From: Psychrobacillus sp. NEAU-3TGS
GTDB taxonomy: Bacteria; Bacillota; Bacilli; Bacillales_A; Planococcaceae
Direction: 5' to 3'
NCBI RefSeq assembly: GCF_029955155.1
Contig: NZ_JAPNOZ010000005.1
Span: 1-64,000, forward strand
Length of the DNA: 64,000 nucleotides
Shown here: one piece after another, positions 45,001 through 54,044 of the stretch
Position numbering within the stretch: position 1 is the stretch's first letter
Layout of the letters: each line of letters starts with the position of its first letter
Program-made: the position numbers and the translations under genes
Notes under the pieces: model-generated
Database searches by the model: none
Seen by the model: the letters and a program-made list of their open reading frames with translations, nothing else
What the model was told of the DNA's origin: nothing

Positions 45001-45649
45001 GATATTCATTGTCACCGATTAAATCGATGATTTCTTGATCGGATCCAAAGCCTAAAGCGCGAAGTAAAACAGTCACTGGTAATTTACGAGTGCGATCGAT
45101 ACGAACGTACACTACGTCTTTTGCATCAATTTCATATTCTAGCCATGCACCGCGGTTCGGGATTACTGTTGCCCCAAAGCCTTTTTTACCGTTTTTGTCT
45201 GTTTTATCATGGAAGTAAACACTTGGTGAACGGACTAACTGAGATACGATAACGCGCTCAGCACCATTAATTACGAAAGTACCTGTTTCTGTCATAAGTG
45301 GGAAATCACCCATGAAGACATCTTGTTCTTTCACTTCGTCCGTTTCTTTGTTGTGGAGACGCACTTTTACGCGCAGTGGTGCCGCATATGTTGCATCACG
45401 TTCTTTCGATTCGTCGACGGAATATTTCGGTTCATTTAAACTATAGTCGACAAATTCAAGTGATAGATTGCCTGTAAAATCCTCGATTGGTGAAATATCT
45501 TTAAACATTTCACGCAAACCTTCTTCAAGGAACCATTCGTAAGATGCTGTTTGAATTTCGATTAGATTCGGAAGTTCAAGCACCTCACTGATACGCGCAA
45601 AGCTTCTGCGTTGGCGGTGTTGTCCGTACTGAACTAGTTGACCTGTCAA
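42095..45649 (-). CDS. rpoB: RNA polymerase subunit beta
   Basis: 1184 residues from TTG 45649, which is eight bases after GAGGGG and aligns with the start of B. subtilis RpoB (TGQLVQYG). The in-frame GTG at 45658 overlaps the ribosome site. The rifampicin region [20 protein letters not shown] followed by [10 protein letters not shown] is wild type, predicting sensitivity. Other anchors are [14 protein letters not shown] and [15 protein letters not shown]. The C-terminal tail is acidic and variable. Confidence 0.97.
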   Translation of the reverse strand: MTGQLVQYGQHRQRRSFARISEVLELPNLIEIQTASYEWFLEEGLREMFKDISPIEDFTGNLSLEFVDYSLNEPKYSVDESKERDATYAAPLRVKVRLHNKETDEVKEQDVFMGDFPLMTETGTFVINGAERVIVSQLVRSPSVYFHDKTDKNGKKGFGATVIPNRGAWLEYEIDAKDVVYVRIDRTRKLPVTVLLRALGFGSDQEIIDLIGDNEYLRNTLEKDNTETSEKALLEIYERLRPGEPPTVESAKSLLYSRFFDPKRYDLANVGRYKMNKKLHIKNRLFNQTVAETLVDPETGEILVEAGTLIDRRVLDKLIPHLENGIGFKTLSQVGGVLEDDITIQSIKIFAPNDEEQKEINVISNAYVENEVKNITPADIVSSIGYFFNLLFNVGNTDDIDHLGNRRLRSVGELLQNQFRIGLSRMERVVRERMSINDTQSIVPQQLINIRPVIASIKEFFGSSQLSQFMDQTNPLAELTHKRRLSALGPGGLTRERAGFEVRDVHYSHYGRMCPIETPEGPNIGLINSLSSFAKVNKFGFIETPYRRVDPETGLVTMRIDYLTADEEDNYVVAQANSLLSDEGAFLNEEVVGRFRGDNTVFRREQVDYMDVSPKQVVSAATACIPFLENDDSNRALMGANMQRQAVPLLNPEAPFVGTGMEHVNARDSGAAVIAKYHGIVEHVEAKEIRVRRIEEVDGKEVKGDLTSYKVHKFERSNHGTSINQRPIVKVGDRVKPLDILADGPSMEQGELALGRNVLVAFMTWDGYNYEDAVIMSERLVKDDVYTSVHIEEYESESRDTKLGPEEITRDIPNVGEDALRNLDDRGIIRVGAEVRDGDILVGKVTPKGVTELTAEERLLHAIFGEKAREVRDTSLRVPHGAGGIVLDVKVFNREDGDELSPGVNQLVRAYIVQKRKISVGDKMAGRHGNKGVISRILPEEDMPFLPDGTPVDIMLNPLGVPSRMNIGQVLELHLGMASRLLGVHMASPVFDGANEEDVWTTMEEAGLNRDGKTTLYDGRSGEPFDNRVSVGIMYMIKLAHMVDDKLHARSTGPYSLVTQQPLGGKAQFGGQRFGEMEVWALEAYGAAYTLQEILTVKSDDVVGRVKTYEAIVKGESVPEPGVPESFKVLIKELQSLGMDVKMLTIDEEEIELRDLDEDDDIPAADALGILPQASEEEPVEIGE

Positions 45650-45683
45650 CTCATTCACCCCTCAATAAAGCGATAATAGGTCT

Positions 45684-45718
45684 TTTCGTTATACACATTT
45701 TGGTGTATGATAACGAAA
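45684..45718 (-). other. Stem-loop in the rpoB leader
   Basis: TTTCGTT-ATACAC pairs with GTGTAT-AACGAAA, 13 pairs with a 3-base bulge. It lies between the terminator-like hairpin and the rpoB ribosome site and has no T run. Confidence 0.6.
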
Positions 45719-45720
45719 GA

Positions 45721-45751
45721 CAAAAAGAAAACGAGTTCTTAATAAGAGCTC
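45721..45751 (-). terminator. Terminator-like hairpin in the rpoB leader
   Basis: GAGCTCTTA and its partner TTAAGAACTC form an 8-pair stem with one mismatch, followed on the minus strand by GTTTTCTTTTT. It lies downstream of both candidate rpoB promoters, which makes it either an attenuator or the end of the rsmC transcript. Confidence 0.6.
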
Positions 45752-45782
45752 ATTTTTCGATTAACCAAACTTTTTCTCGGCC

Positions 45783-45876
45783 AGTATACCCAATTTTATA
45801 AGTTTTATTCAAAAGGGCACACGTCCTCAAAATAATATTTTTGCATTTTATTATAATATCATAGCGATTTTGTCAA
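45783..45876 (-). promoter_or_regulatory. Candidate rpoB promoters
   Basis: Two minus-strand candidates: TTGAAT-18 bases-TATACT at 45783-45812, and TTGACA with TATAAT (15 bases) or TAATAA (17 bases) at about 45848-45876, directly after the rsmC stop. Either gives a leader of over 100 bases before rpoB. Confidence 0.6.
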
Positions 45877-45877
45877 G

Positions 45878-46480
45878 TCAATCTTTTGTAGCTTTTATAA
45901 TCCAATAGCCTTTTGCTTTCTCTACAACTTCTACTTGACCAAAAATCTCTTCTAAATAACTAAAAGTAGATGGTGCCCCTTGTTTCTTTTGAATCACAAC
46001 CCACAATTCTCCCTTTGAAACCAACTTCTCATAGGACTCTTTGTAAAAACGAAAAATAGTTTCTTTTCCAGCGCGAATCGGTGGATTAGTTATAATAGCC
46101 GCAAAGTTTGCAGTAGTAACTGCTGACAACCCATCACTTTCATAGATTCGTACATTTTGTACCCCGTTAGCAGCAGCATTTTTTTCTGCAAGTTGGATTG
46201 CACGTGTGTTTACATCTACTAAATGAACTGTTCTCTCTTCATTTGCTTTTGCAATAGAAAGACCTATAGGTCCGTACCCACACCCTACATCTAAAAAGTC
46301 ACCTTCTTGATCAGGCACTTCAAAAGCATCGATTAATACACGGGAGCCAAAATCTACTTCGCTCTTACTAAATACACCAGTATCTGTTTCAAATCGAAAA
46401 TTGTGACCGAGCAATGTAAAATTCCAATGACGTGGTTTACTTTCCGTTTGAGGTTTTCTAGAATAATAATGATCAGACAC
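45878..46480 (-). CDS. Class I SAM methyltransferase, RsmC/YbxB-like
   Basis: 200 residues. The SAM-binding loop DVGCGYGPIGLSIAKA is at about 60-75, and the catalytic NPPIRAGKETI matches the NPPF-type motif of base N-methyltransferases in the RsmC (16S rRNA m2G) family. The exact target in Bacillales is unproven. The start is GTG 46480, seven bases after GGAGGG; the in-frame GTG at 46495 is inside that site. It lies between rplL and rpoB, as ybxB does in B. subtilis. Confidence 0.88.
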   Translation of the reverse strand: MSDHYYSRKPQTESKPRHWNFTLLGHNFRFETDTGVFSKSEVDFGSRVLIDAFEVPDQEGDFLDVGCGYGPIGLSIAKANEERTVHLVDVNTRAIQLAEKNAAANGVQNVRIYESDGLSAVTTANFAAIITNPPIRAGKETIFRFYKESYEKLVSKGELWVVIQKKQGAPSTFSYLEEIFGQVEVVEKAKGYWIIKATKD

Positions 46481-46507
46481 CGAATAACCCTCCACAATAC
46501 ATACGAA

Positions 46508-46540
46508 GAAAAGCCCGTCGTTTACTGACGAGCTTTTTTC
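46508..46540. terminator. Terminator after rplL
   Basis: Arms GCCCGTC and GACGAGC (one G-U), 7-base loop, with AAAA before and CTTTTTT after, so it reads in both directions. It separates rplJ-rplL from the methyltransferase gene. Confidence 0.85.
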
Positions 46541-46557
46541 TTCGGAGTGTACAAAAA

Positions 46558-46920
46558 TTACTTAACTTCTACGCCTGCGCCAACTTCTTCAAGTTGAGCT
46601 TTGAAAGCTTCTGCTTCATCTTTAGAAACGCCTTCTTTAAGTGGTTTTGGAGCGTTGTCAACTAATTCTTTAGCTTCTTTTAATCCAAGACCAGTGATTT
46701 CACGAACCACTTTGATTACTTTGATTTTTTGAGCTCCAGCAGATGCAAGGATTACGTCAAAATCAGTTTTTTCTTCTTCAGCAGCAGCTCCGCCACCTGC
46801 AGCAACTGCTACTGGTGCAGCAGCTGTTACACCGAATTCTTCTTCAATTGCTTTTACTAAGTCGTTTAACTCAAGAACTGTCATTGATTTGATAGCTTCT
46901 AAGATTTGCTCGTTGTTCAT
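46558..46920 (-). CDS. rplL: 50S ribosomal protein L7/L12
   Basis: 120 residues. N-terminal dimerisation domain (1-35), flexible Ala/Gly hinge (about 36-50) and a C-terminal domain that recruits translational GTPases ([20 protein letters not shown]). Multiple copies bind the L10 stalk. Confidence 0.98.
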   Translation of the reverse strand: MNNEQILEAIKSMTVLELNDLVKAIEEEFGVTAAAPVAVAAGGGAAAEEEKTDFDVILASAGAQKIKVIKVVREITGLGLKEAKELVDNAPKPLKEGVSKDEAEAFKAQLEEVGAGVEVK

Positions 46921-46992
46921 TATAATTTCCTCCTGTAATTGGATATTTTTTAGGCTGTTAGCCGTTTTTTTCTTATCAAGCCGCGTAATGAA

Positions 46993-47493
46993 TTATGCGC
47001 CTTGCTCTTCTTTTTGTTCTGCAACAGCTTTTGTTGCAAGTGCGAAGTTGCGCACTGGAGCTTGAAGTACTGAAAGAAGCATAGAAAGAAGTCCTTCGCG
47101 TGATGGAAGTTCTGCTAATGCTTTTACATCTTCAGCAGATGCTACAGTTCCTTCGATGATACCAGCTTTGATCTCAAGCTGTTCGTTCTTTTTAGCAAAA
47201 TCATTAATGATTTTTGCAGGTGCGATTACATCTTCGTTAGAAAATGCAACTGCGTTTGGACCAACAAGATGTTCATTAATCCCGTCAACTCCAACTACTT
47301 CAGTAGCACGGCGTGTAAGTGAGTTTTTGTAAACTTTGAATTCCACACCAGCTTCACGAAGTTGTTTACGTAATTCTGTTACTTGCGCAACGTTTAAACC
47401 ACGGTAATCAACTACAACTACAGAAGCGGCAGCTTTAAACTTTTCTGCAATGTCTTGAACTTGCACTTTTTTTGTTTCAATTGCTTTGCTCAT
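46993..47493 (-). CDS. rplJ: 50S ribosomal protein L10
   Basis: 166 residues. The N-terminal domain binds 23S rRNA; the C-terminal helix binds L7/L12 dimers. It represses its own operon through the leader immediately upstream. Confidence 0.98.
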   Translation of the reverse strand: MSKAIETKKVQVQDIAEKFKAAASVVVVDYRGLNVAQVTELRKQLREAGVEFKVYKNSLTRRATEVVGVDGINEHLVGPNAVAFSNEDVIAPAKIINDFAKKNEQLEIKAGIIEGTVASAEDVKALAELPSREGLLSMLLSVLQAPVRNFALATKAVAEQKEEQGA

Positions 47494-47528
47494 TTTGGCA
47501 CCTCCTATAAGAATTGGCCATTTATACC

Positions 47529-47660
47529 GAAAAAAGAAAAGCCTCTGATCTACGGATAGACACAGAGGCAGAAAGTCATCATCTAATAAGAATCTGAATT
47601 TGCTTGTCCTCGGTAGGATATTAAGTGACGAGTCACTCCTACTGTCTTCGGTACAAATGT
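47529..47660 (-). promoter_or_regulatory. L10 leader and attenuator of rplJ-rplL
   Basis: The Firmicutes L10-binding leader is recognisable on the minus strand: TACCGAAGACAGTAGGAGT pairs around a loop with TATCCTACCGAGGACA. It is followed by a terminator with arms GCCTCTG and CAGAGGC (47541-47569) and a T-rich run. Binding of L10-(L12) is known to control this type of leader. Confidence 0.9.
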
Positions 47661-47711
47661 ATATTTCACAACAAAAGTCATCTTACCAGATAACTTCTAC
47701 GTTGTCAATTA

Positions 47712-48404
47712 TTATTTAATAGATTGAGCATCAACTTTTACAGCTGGCCCCATAGTAGTTGTAACATTTACTGACTTCATGTAAACACCTTTTGATGCAG
47801 CTGGTTTAGCTTTTTGAATTACTTCAAATACTGCCATGAAGTTTTCTACTAATTTATCGTCTTCGAAAGAAACTTTACCGATTGGAGCGTGGATAATTCC
47901 AGCTTTGTCAGCGCGGTATTCAACTTTACCTGCTTTAATTTCTTCGATTGCTTTTGTAACGTCAAATGTAACAGTACCTGTTTTCGGGTTTGGCATCAAA
48001 CCTTTTGGCCCAAGAACACGACCGATTTTACCAACTTCACCCATCATGTCAGGAGTTGCTACGATCACGTCGAAGTCAAACCATCCTTGTTGGATTTTGT
48101 TGATGTATTCTGCATCGCCTACGTAGTCTGCACCAGCAGCTTCAGCTTCTTTAAGCTTTTCACCTTTAGCGAATACTAATACGCGTTGTGTTTTACCAGT
48201 ACCGTTTGGAAGTACAACTGCCCCACGGATTTGTTGATCATTTTTACGAGTGTCAATTCCTAAACGGAATGCAACTTCTACTGTTGCATCGAAATTAACT
48301 GTGCTTGTTTTTTTCGCAAGCTCGATCGCTTCTTTAGCTGAGTATAATGTGCTGTTATCAACTAATTTAGCTGCTTCTTGTAACTTTTTACCTTTGTTAG
48401 CCAT
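47712..48404 (-). CDS. rplA: 50S ribosomal protein L1
   Basis: 230 residues. L1-stalk protein that helps E-site tRNA leave. [22 protein letters not shown] is the classic signature near 120-142. It follows rplK in one operon and is separated from rplJ by the L10 leader. Confidence 0.98.
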   Translation of the reverse strand: MANKGKKLQEAAKLVDNSTLYSAKEAIELAKKTSTVNFDATVEVAFRLGIDTRKNDQQIRGAVVLPNGTGKTQRVLVFAKGEKLKEAEAAGADYVGDAEYINKIQQGWFDFDVIVATPDMMGEVGKIGRVLGPKGLMPNPKTGTVTFDVTKAIEEIKAGKVEYRADKAGIIHAPIGKVSFEDDKLVENFMAVFEVIQKAKPAASKGVYMKSVNVTTTMGPAVKVDAQSIK

Positions 48405-48535
48405 TTAAAATGTCCTCCTTGATAGTGGTTTTAGCGGAATTAAACCTCCCACGTGTAAAGGTTGCAGTTATCCAAATGAACAACTACAACCTTTCAAAAA
48501 AACAAATGCGTCATATCAAAAATGCACTTTAAGTA

Positions 48536-48961
48536 TTAGTCTTCGATCGTAATACCCATGCTGCGTGCAGTACCTTCTACCATCAACATAGCTGCTTCAA
48601 CAGATGCTGCATTTAAATCTGGCATTTTTTGTTCAGCGATTTCGCGAACTTTTTCACGTTTCACTTTCGCCACTTTTACGCGGTTCGGTTCACCTGATCC
48701 AGATTGAATACCTGCTGCTACTTTAAGTAACACTGCTGCCGGCGGAGTTTTTGTAATGAAAGTAAATGAACGGTCTTCAAATACAGAAATTTCAACCGGA
48801 ATGATTAGACCTGCTTGATCTGCAGTACGTGCGTTGAACTCCTTACAGAATCCCATGATGTTAACACCTGCTTGTCCTAATGCAGGACCAACTGGCGGTG
48901 CTGGGTTTGCTTTTCCAGCAGGAATTTGTAATTTAACAACTTTAATCACTTTTTTAGCCAC
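48536..48961 (-). CDS. rplK: 50S ribosomal protein L11
   Basis: 141 residues from GTG 48961, eight bases after AAGGAGG. GTPase-centre protein, needed for RelA-type stringent activation. [17 protein letters not shown] and the thiostrepton-region prolines are intact. The open frame extends 17 codons upstream through untranslated leader. Confidence 0.97.
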   Translation of the reverse strand: MAKKVIKVVKLQIPAGKANPAPPVGPALGQAGVNIMGFCKEFNARTADQAGLIIPVEISVFEDRSFTFITKTPPAAVLLKVAAGIQSGSGEPNRVKVAKVKREKVREIAEQKMPDLNAASVEAAMLMVEGTARSMGITIED

Positions 48962-49089
48962 GAGACACACCTCCTTAAGTCCGTGATGTGGTAATTGGGT
49001 TGCCCCTCCCACTCAAATATCTGTCTCTCAGCTCTGCGCTGATAACATTAGAAAATTAATGCAGACGTATTTTCAGTCTGACCTTTGAA

Positions 49090-49118
49090 ATGATACCATT
49101 TTTTTGTTACTTCTGCAA
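49090..49118 (-). promoter_or_regulatory. Promoter of rplK-rplA
   Basis: Minus strand TTGCAG and TATCAT with a 17-base spacer, giving a leader of about 120 bases before rplK. It lies just after the nusG stop. Confidence 0.8.
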
Positions 49119-49132
49119 GTATCTATACATAA

Positions 49133-49666
49133 TTATATTTTAATCACCTGATCAAAATCTAATTCCATGTTTGTTTCTCGTCCGAACATATCTACGGAAA
49201 CCGTTACTTTAGCTTTTTCTAAATCGATTGTTTCCACTTTACCTTGGAAGTGAGCAAACGGTCCTTCTAAAACCTCTACCAATTCTCCTATTGTGAAATC
49301 AACTTCTACCTTGCGATCATCTGTACCCATTTGTTTCAGCATAGATTGCACTTCTTCCGGCGCTAATGGAGTTGGTTTTGTACCTCCACCTGAAGAACCA
49401 AGAAACCCTGTTACTCCTGGCGTATTTCGAACTACATACCAAGCATCATCAGTCATAATTAGTTCTACAAAGACATAACCCGGGAAAGTTTTTCTTAAAA
49501 CGGCGCGTTTTTTGCCATCTTTAAAATCGATCTCTTCTTGCTCAGGGATATACACGCGAAAAATTTTATCTGACATCCCCATCGTTTCTACACGTTTTTC
49601 TAAATTCGCTTTTACTTTATTTTCATACCCAGAATAAGTATGAACTACATACCAATTTTTCTCCAT
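49133..49666 (-). CDS. nusG: Transcription antitermination/pausing factor NusG
   Basis: 177 residues: an NGN domain (about 1-105; WYVVHTYSGYENKVK, FPGYVFVE) that binds the polymerase clamp, and a C-terminal KOW domain (VLEGPFAHFQGKVE) that contacts S10 or Rho. In B. subtilis it promotes pausing. Confidence 0.97.
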   Translation of the reverse strand: MEKNWYVVHTYSGYENKVKANLEKRVETMGMSDKIFRVYIPEQEEIDFKDGKKRAVLRKTFPGYVFVELIMTDDAWYVVRNTPGVTGFLGSSGGGTKPTPLAPEEVQSMLKQMGTDDRKVEVDFTIGELVEVLEGPFAHFQGKVETIDLEKAKVTVSVDMFGRETNMELDFDQVIKI

Positions 49667-49713
49667 ACATGTCAGGACCTAACGTCCTTTCCCTCCTTTT
49701 CTTTAGACAAATG

Positions 49714-49743
49714 AAAAAACCCGTTCGTTTTCTAAGACGGGCT
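49714..49743 (-). terminator. Terminator between secE and nusG
   Basis: Arms CCCGT and ACGGG with a 12-base loop, followed on the minus strand by TTTTTTC. The stem is short, so partial read-through into nusG seems likely. Confidence 0.7.
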
Positions 49744-49774
49744 ATTTCAAAAAATATTTACATGCTACTTGTTA

Positions 49775-49957
49775 TCATCCTAAATACCAGCGGAATAATT
49801 CTGAGATCCCTAAGTCTACTATAGCAAAAAACACAGTCATTAATACAACCGTAGCAAGAACAATTATTGTATAGCGAGTTAGTTCTTTGCGTTTTGGCCA
49901 ACTTACTTTTCTCATTTCAGACATTACATTTTTAAAAAATCCACCTACATTAGCCAT
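49775..49957 (-). CDS. secE: Preprotein translocase subunit SecE
   Basis: 60 residues from ATG 49957, ten bases after GGAGG. Single-helix Gram-positive SecE: EMRKVSWPKRKELTRYT amphipathic segment, then one membrane helix (about 29-50). The open frame continues upstream over rpmG in another frame and should not be used. Confidence 0.96.
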   Translation of the reverse strand: MANVGGFFKNVMSEMRKVSWPKRKELTRYTIIVLATVVLMTVFFAIVDLGISELFRWYLG

Positions 49958-50000
49958 TCTAGCTAAACCTCCACATGGAAAATCTATCTTACTTTCAAAC

Positions 50001-50150
50001 TTACAGCGTTTGTTTATGAAGTGTATGTGCGTTACAATGCGCACAGTGTTTTTTTCTTTCTGTACGTATAGATGCACTCTCTTTCGACGCAGGAACTGTA
50101 TAATTCCGGTGTCCACATTGCACACAACTTAAGACAATTTTCTTTGTCAA
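50001..50150 (-). CDS. rpmG: 50S ribosomal protein L33, zinc form
   Basis: 49 residues with a TTG start after AGGTG. Zinc ligands are the pairs CVQC (9-12) and CAHC (36-39). It lies between sigH and secE, the place of rpmGB in B. subtilis. It is too short for most gene callers and partly overlaps a misleading longer frame. Confidence 0.93.
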   Translation of the reverse strand: MTKKIVLSCVQCGHRNYTVPASKESASIRTERKKHCAHCNAHTLHKQTL

Positions 50151-50184
50151 TTTATCACCTTTTTACGCGTATAATTCTTTTTCA

Positions 50185-50213
50185 AGATTATCATTTTACA
50201 GAAACAGTGTCAA
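50185..50213 (-). promoter_or_regulatory. Promoter of rpmG-secE(-nusG)
   Basis: Minus strand consensus TTGACA and TAATCT with a 17-base spacer, just after the sigH stop. Confidence 0.88.
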
Positions 50214-50227
50214 CCAAACATTAGCAT

Positions 50228-50872
50228 TTATACATAATTACTGTCAATCTCCATATAGCGTTCTAGTTTTCTTTTAACACGCTGTAATGCATTGTCAATT
50301 GACTTCACATGACGATTTAGCTCTTCCGAAATTTCTTGATAAGATTGTCCATCCAAATATAACGCGAGTACTTGTTGCTCTAACTCACTTAAGATTTCAG
50401 CCATTTTTCCTTCCATGTAATCATAATCTTCTCGATTAATAATTAACTCTTCTGGATCATCTACGACAGAGCCAGCAATCATATCCATTAGCGTACGATC
50501 TGATTCTTCATCGTAAATAGGCTTGTCCAAAGAGACATAAGAATTTAGCGGGATATGCTTTTGACGGGTAGCTGTTTTAATCGCAGTTATAATTTGTCTC
50601 GTAATACATAACTCTGCAAACGCCCGAAAAGAAGCAAGTTTCTCTTCCTTGAAATCTCGTATTGCTTTATATAATCCAATCATTCCTTCTTGGAGAATAT
50701 CCTCTTTATCGGCACCTATTAAAAAATAGGACCTTCCTTTCATTCGAACAAACGAACGATACTTCGTTATTAAGAAATCTAGCGCTTCAGTGTTTCCTTG
50801 ATGAACCAGCTCTACAAGTTCCTCATCTAGTAAACTATCCAATTGCTGTAGATTCTGTTCTGTCTTTTCCAA
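50228..50872 (-). CDS. sigH: RNA polymerase sigma factor SigH (Spo0H)
   Basis: 214 residues. Sigma-70 family factor for early sporulation and competence genes. Region 2 is seen in DFLITKYRSFVRMKGRSYF and DILQEGMIGLYKAI, and region 4 in GQSYQEISEELNRHVKSID. The TTG 50872 start lies eight bases after GAGG. The longer GTG start at 50908 falls at or upstream of the start site of the promoter at 50910-50939. Confidence 0.95.
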   Translation of the reverse strand: MEKTEQNLQQLDSLLDEELVELVHQGNTEALDFLITKYRSFVRMKGRSYFLIGADKEDILQEGMIGLYKAIRDFKEEKLASFRAFAELCITRQIITAIKTATRQKHIPLNSYVSLDKPIYDEESDRTLMDMIAGSVVDDPEELIINREDYDYMEGKMAEILSELEQQVLALYLDGQSYQEISEELNRHVKSIDNALQRVKRKLERYMEIDSNYV

Positions 50873-50909
50873 TGAAGTCACCTCAGCTAAATTACTAATA
50901 GTTACCACA

Positions 50910-50939
50910 AGTATACAGGATGAAATTTTATAGCGTCAA
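50910..50939 (-). promoter_or_regulatory. Sigma-A promoter of sigH
   Basis: Minus strand TTGACG and TATACT separated by 18 bases. It overlaps the end of rae1 and would give a transcript starting about 30 bases before the TTG start codon. Confidence 0.82.
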
Positions 50940-50943
50940 TGAA

Positions 50944-51453
50944 TCATTTCATTCCTCTTCGCCATTTTTCAAAAATTTCTGCAACTTCCTCTGTTAAGGG
51001 TATAGTAGAAGTGGGCTTATTTTCTTGTATATGCTTCATTTTTTTCGTAATTTTCGAAGAAATAGCTAGCATTTCAATTTCAAATTCCCTTGCTGATTTT
51101 CTTAGCGCTCCTTGTCCAAATATTACCCTTTGTTCTGTCATATCAGAAGTTGCTACATAAATTTGCACCCTTCTGCTGCTTAGTTCTAAAGTAAGTTTTT
51201 CGATTCGCTCATCTGCTGTTTCGTTTTTCCGCGTATAGATGATTTCCACATCGTATTCTTTCTTTTTGTGTTCAATACCTGGCACTAGATGCGCATCAAA
51301 AACAACAATCACTCGAATACCTGTAAATGCCTTATATTCTGCCATTAGCTCGATCAATCTGTCTCTAGCGTCTAGTAATTTATCATTTTTTAACTTCCTT
51401 AACTCGCTCCATGCGCCGATGATGTTATAACCATCGACAAGTAGAATTTGCAT
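50944..51453 (-). CDS. rae1: Ribosome-associated mRNA endonuclease Rae1 (YacP)
   Basis: 169 residues with a NYN (PIN-like) nuclease domain. The acidic metal residues appear in ILLVDGYNIIGAW, VIVVFDAH and NETADERIEKL. In B. subtilis Rae1 enters the ribosomal A site and cleaves certain mRNAs. Four bases separate it from rlmB. Confidence 0.9.
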   Translation of the reverse strand: MQILLVDGYNIIGAWSELRKLKNDKLLDARDRLIELMAEYKAFTGIRVIVVFDAHLVPGIEHKKKEYDVEIIYTRKNETADERIEKLTLELSSRRVQIYVATSDMTEQRVIFGQGALRKSAREFEIEMLAISSKITKKMKHIQENKPTSTIPLTEEVAEIFEKWRRGMK

Positions 51454-51457
51454 GCTA

Positions 51458-52219
51458 TTATCCTTGAAGCGGATTTCGGACGCGCAATACTTCGTATAAA
51501 AGTATTGACGCAGCTACTGACGCATTCAAACTAGTTACATGACCGACCATTGGCAAATGATAAAGAAAATCACATTTTTCCTTCAACAAACGACTCATCC
51601 CTTTACCTTCACTACCGATGATCAGGGCAAGGGGAAGTGTTGCATCCATATTACGATAATCTGTTGACTTTTGAGCATCTGTTCCAGCAATCCACACACC
51701 ACGTTCTTTTAACTCGTCTACCGTTTGAGACAAATTGCCAGCTCGGTATACCGGGATATGCTCAATTGCCCCGGTAGATGCTTTTGCAACAACTGCCGTC
51801 AGTCCAACAGCACGTCTTTTCGGAATGATAATGCCATGAGCACCTACTGCATCAGCCGTTCGCATAATTGAACCAAGATTATGCGGATCCTCAATTTCAT
51901 CTAAAATAACAAAAAGTGGATCCTCCTGCTTTCTTGCTGCTAAAGCAAATAGATCGTCTAATTCTGCATAGCGATAGGCGGCAACGGATGCAACAATTCC
52001 TTGGTGGTTCGCATCTGTCAAACCGTCTAATTTCTTTTTGGGAACAAATTGAACAATGATTCCTGCCTCTTTTGCTAATTGCATGATTTCAGAAACTCCA
52101 CTTTTTTGGATTCCTTCTGCGAGCCATACCTTATTCATATCTCTACCTGAGCGCAGTGCTTCCACCACTGGATTTTTACCGGCAATAATTTCTCCCGTTT
52201 GCTCTGTTTGTTCTGCCAT
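51458..52219 (-). CDS. rlmB: 23S rRNA 2'-O-methyltransferase RlmB-like (SpoU family)
   Basis: 253 residues. N-terminal substrate-binding domain (about 10-85), then a SpoU knot domain with DEIEDPHNLGSIMRTADAVG, IGSEGKGMSRL and SLNASVAASILLYE, the three SAM and knot motifs. Expected target is a 23S G near the peptidyl transferase centre. It abuts mrnC. Confidence 0.92.
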   Translation of the reverse strand: MAEQTEQTGEIIAGKNPVVEALRSGRDMNKVWLAEGIQKSGVSEIMQLAKEAGIIVQFVPKKKLDGLTDANHQGIVASVAAYRYAELDDLFALAARKQEDPLFVILDEIEDPHNLGSIMRTADAVGAHGIIIPKRRAVGLTAVVAKASTGAIEHIPVYRAGNLSQTVDELKERGVWIAGTDAQKSTDYRNMDATLPLALIIGSEGKGMSRLLKEKCDFLYHLPMVGHVTSLNASVAASILLYEVLRVRNPLQG

Positions 52220-52639
52220 TTACTTTTTCTCCCCTTTCTGTTTATCTATAAAGTCAATTGAAAATTGTAATACCTCTTGTAGACGTACTTCTTGTTCACT
52301 TAAGTATAGACTTCCCACAACTGCTTCAAACGCAGTACTATAGTGATATGTTTGGACATCTGTATTTTTCGGAACTGTACCAGACTTCGCATTACGGCCC
52401 CTTCGAAGTACAGCTTCCTCCTCTTCTGTTAGAAACCCGGTATTTAACATCTCTCGTACAATTGTCGCTTGTGCTTTGGCGGATACATACATTGTCGCCT
52501 CTTTATGCAAAGTATTGGGCTTAACGCGACCGGAAAAGATGAGATGCTTTCGAACTACTTGTTCGAATACAGCATCTCCCATATACGCTAACGCTAAAGC
52601 ATTTAGTTGTTTCACATCGGATAATTTAAAGTTTTCCAC
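52220..52639 (-). CDS. mrnC: Mini-ribonuclease III
   Basis: 139 residues. RNase III catalytic domain without the double-stranded-RNA-binding domain. [11 protein letters not shown] carries catalytic acidic residues. In B. subtilis it matures both ends of 23S rRNA precursors. It follows cysS by four bases. Confidence 0.95.
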   Translation of the reverse strand: MENFKLSDVKQLNALALAYMGDAVFEQVVRKHLIFSGRVKPNTLHKEATMYVSAKAQATIVREMLNTGFLTEEEEAVLRRGRNAKSGTVPKNTDVQTYHYSTAFEAVVGSLYLSEQEVRLQEVLQFSIDFIDKQKGEKK

Positions 52640-52643
52640 AAGT

Positions 52644-54044
52644 TTATCCTCGTTTCCATCGGATACCTTGCGCAGTATCTTCCAAAATAATATTCATCTC
52701 TTTTAATTGATCTCTTATTTCATCCGCTCTTGCGAAATTACGATCTTTTCTCGCTTGGTTACGCTCTTCAATTAACGCATCAATTTCCTCATCGAGCACT
52801 TCATTTTCTTTTTGCAATGTTAAACCTAATACTGCCGTTAATTTATCGAATACGGCTATAAACTGTTTCAACACTTTTTCTGCTGTTTGTTTTTCTAGCA
52901 AATACGTATTAGCAAGCTTGGATAATTCAAAGATTGCCGCAATGCCATTTGCAGTATTAAAATCATCATCCATCGCGGTTTCAAATTGTGTTTGTACTTC
53001 TGCGATTTTATGCAGCCAAATATCATGTTGATCCCCTAAGTCAGCGGTTGCATTCAATCGATGCAATACGTTTGCATATGCGGTACGAATACGATCAAGA
53101 CCAGCTTCTGCTTGCTCTACTAGCTCGACTGAATAGTTGATCGGATGGCGGTAATGGACGCTTAACATAAATAGACGTAGTACTTGCGGGTCAATTTGCT
53201 GACGAATGTCATTCACTAGGACAAAGTTGCCAAGTGATTTAGACATTTTTTCATTGTCAATATTAATATACCCATTATGCATCCAATATCGCGCAAATGT
53301 TTTACCTGTTCTAGCTTCCGACTGCGCAATTTCATTTTCATGGTGAGGGAAGGTTAAATCTTGACCACCCGCGTGAATATCAATCGTATCCCCTAGTATT
53401 TCTCGTGCCATTACAGAACATTCGATATGCCAGCCAGGACGCCCTTGCCCCCAAGGACTTTCCCAGAAAATCTCACCTGGTTTCGCTGCTTTCCATAGAG
53501 CAAAATCTAAAGCATCTTCTTTCTTTTCTCCAGTTTCAATACGTGCTCCAACCTTCAAATCATCTACTGATTGATGGGATAGCTTACCATAGCCGTCAAA
53601 CTTTCTCGTACGGTAGTATACATCTCCTTGAGATTCGTAAGCGTAGCCTTTTTCTTCTAATACTCGAATAAAATCTATAATTTCATCCATATGATCCGTA
53701 ACGCGAGGGTGTGAATCTGCTCTACTGCAGCCAAGCGCTTCCACATCAGCAAAATATGCTTTAATAAAACGAGCAGTTAACTCTGATACGTCTTCTCCTA
53801 GCTCATTTGCTGCTTTAATAATTTTGTCGTCGACATCTGTAAAGTTCGATACAAACGTCACATCGTATCCACGATATTGCAGATATTTTCTTACCGTATC
53901 GTACACAATAACGGGGCGTGCATTTCCAATATGAATGTAGTTGTAGACTGTTGGACCACAAACATACATTTTTACTTTTCCTTCTTCCATTGGCACAAAT
54001 GGTTCTTTCTCACGCTTTAAAGTATTAAAAATTTGGATTGTCAT
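52644..54044 (-). CDS. cysS: Cysteinyl-tRNA synthetase
   Basis: 466 residues. Class I synthetase: HIGH-type motif YIHIGNARP, zinc cysteine in [10 protein letters not shown], and KMSKSLGN. The tail is a helical anticodon-binding domain. It overlaps cysE by four bases and shares its T-box control. Confidence 0.98.
   Translation of the reverse strand: MTIQIFNTLKREKEPFVPMEEGKVKMYVCGPTVYNYIHIGNARPVIVYDTVRKYLQYRGYDVTFVSNFTDVDDKIIKAANELGEDVSELTARFIKAYFADVEALGCSRADSHPRVTDHMDEIIDFIRVLEEKGYAYESQGDVYYRTRKFDGYGKLSHQSVDDLKVGARIETGEKKEDALDFALWKAAKPGEIFWESPWGQGRPGWHIECSVMAREILGDTIDIHAGGQDLTFPHHENEIAQSEARTGKTFARYWMHNGYINIDNEKMSKSLGNFVLVNDIRQQIDPQVLRLFMLSVHYRHPINYSVELVEQAEAGLDRIRTAYANVLHRLNATADLGDQHDIWLHKIAEVQTQFETAMDDDFNTANGIAAIFELSKLANTYLLEKQTAEKVLKQFIAVFDKLTAVLGLTLQKENEVLDEEIDALIEERNQARKDRNFARADEIRDQLKEMNIILEDTAQGIRWKRG

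Noticed and set aside
50001-50125. N-terminal extension of SecE over rpmG
   Set aside because: The longer frame is a shadow of the L33 gene; SecE begins at ATG 49957 after GGAGG.
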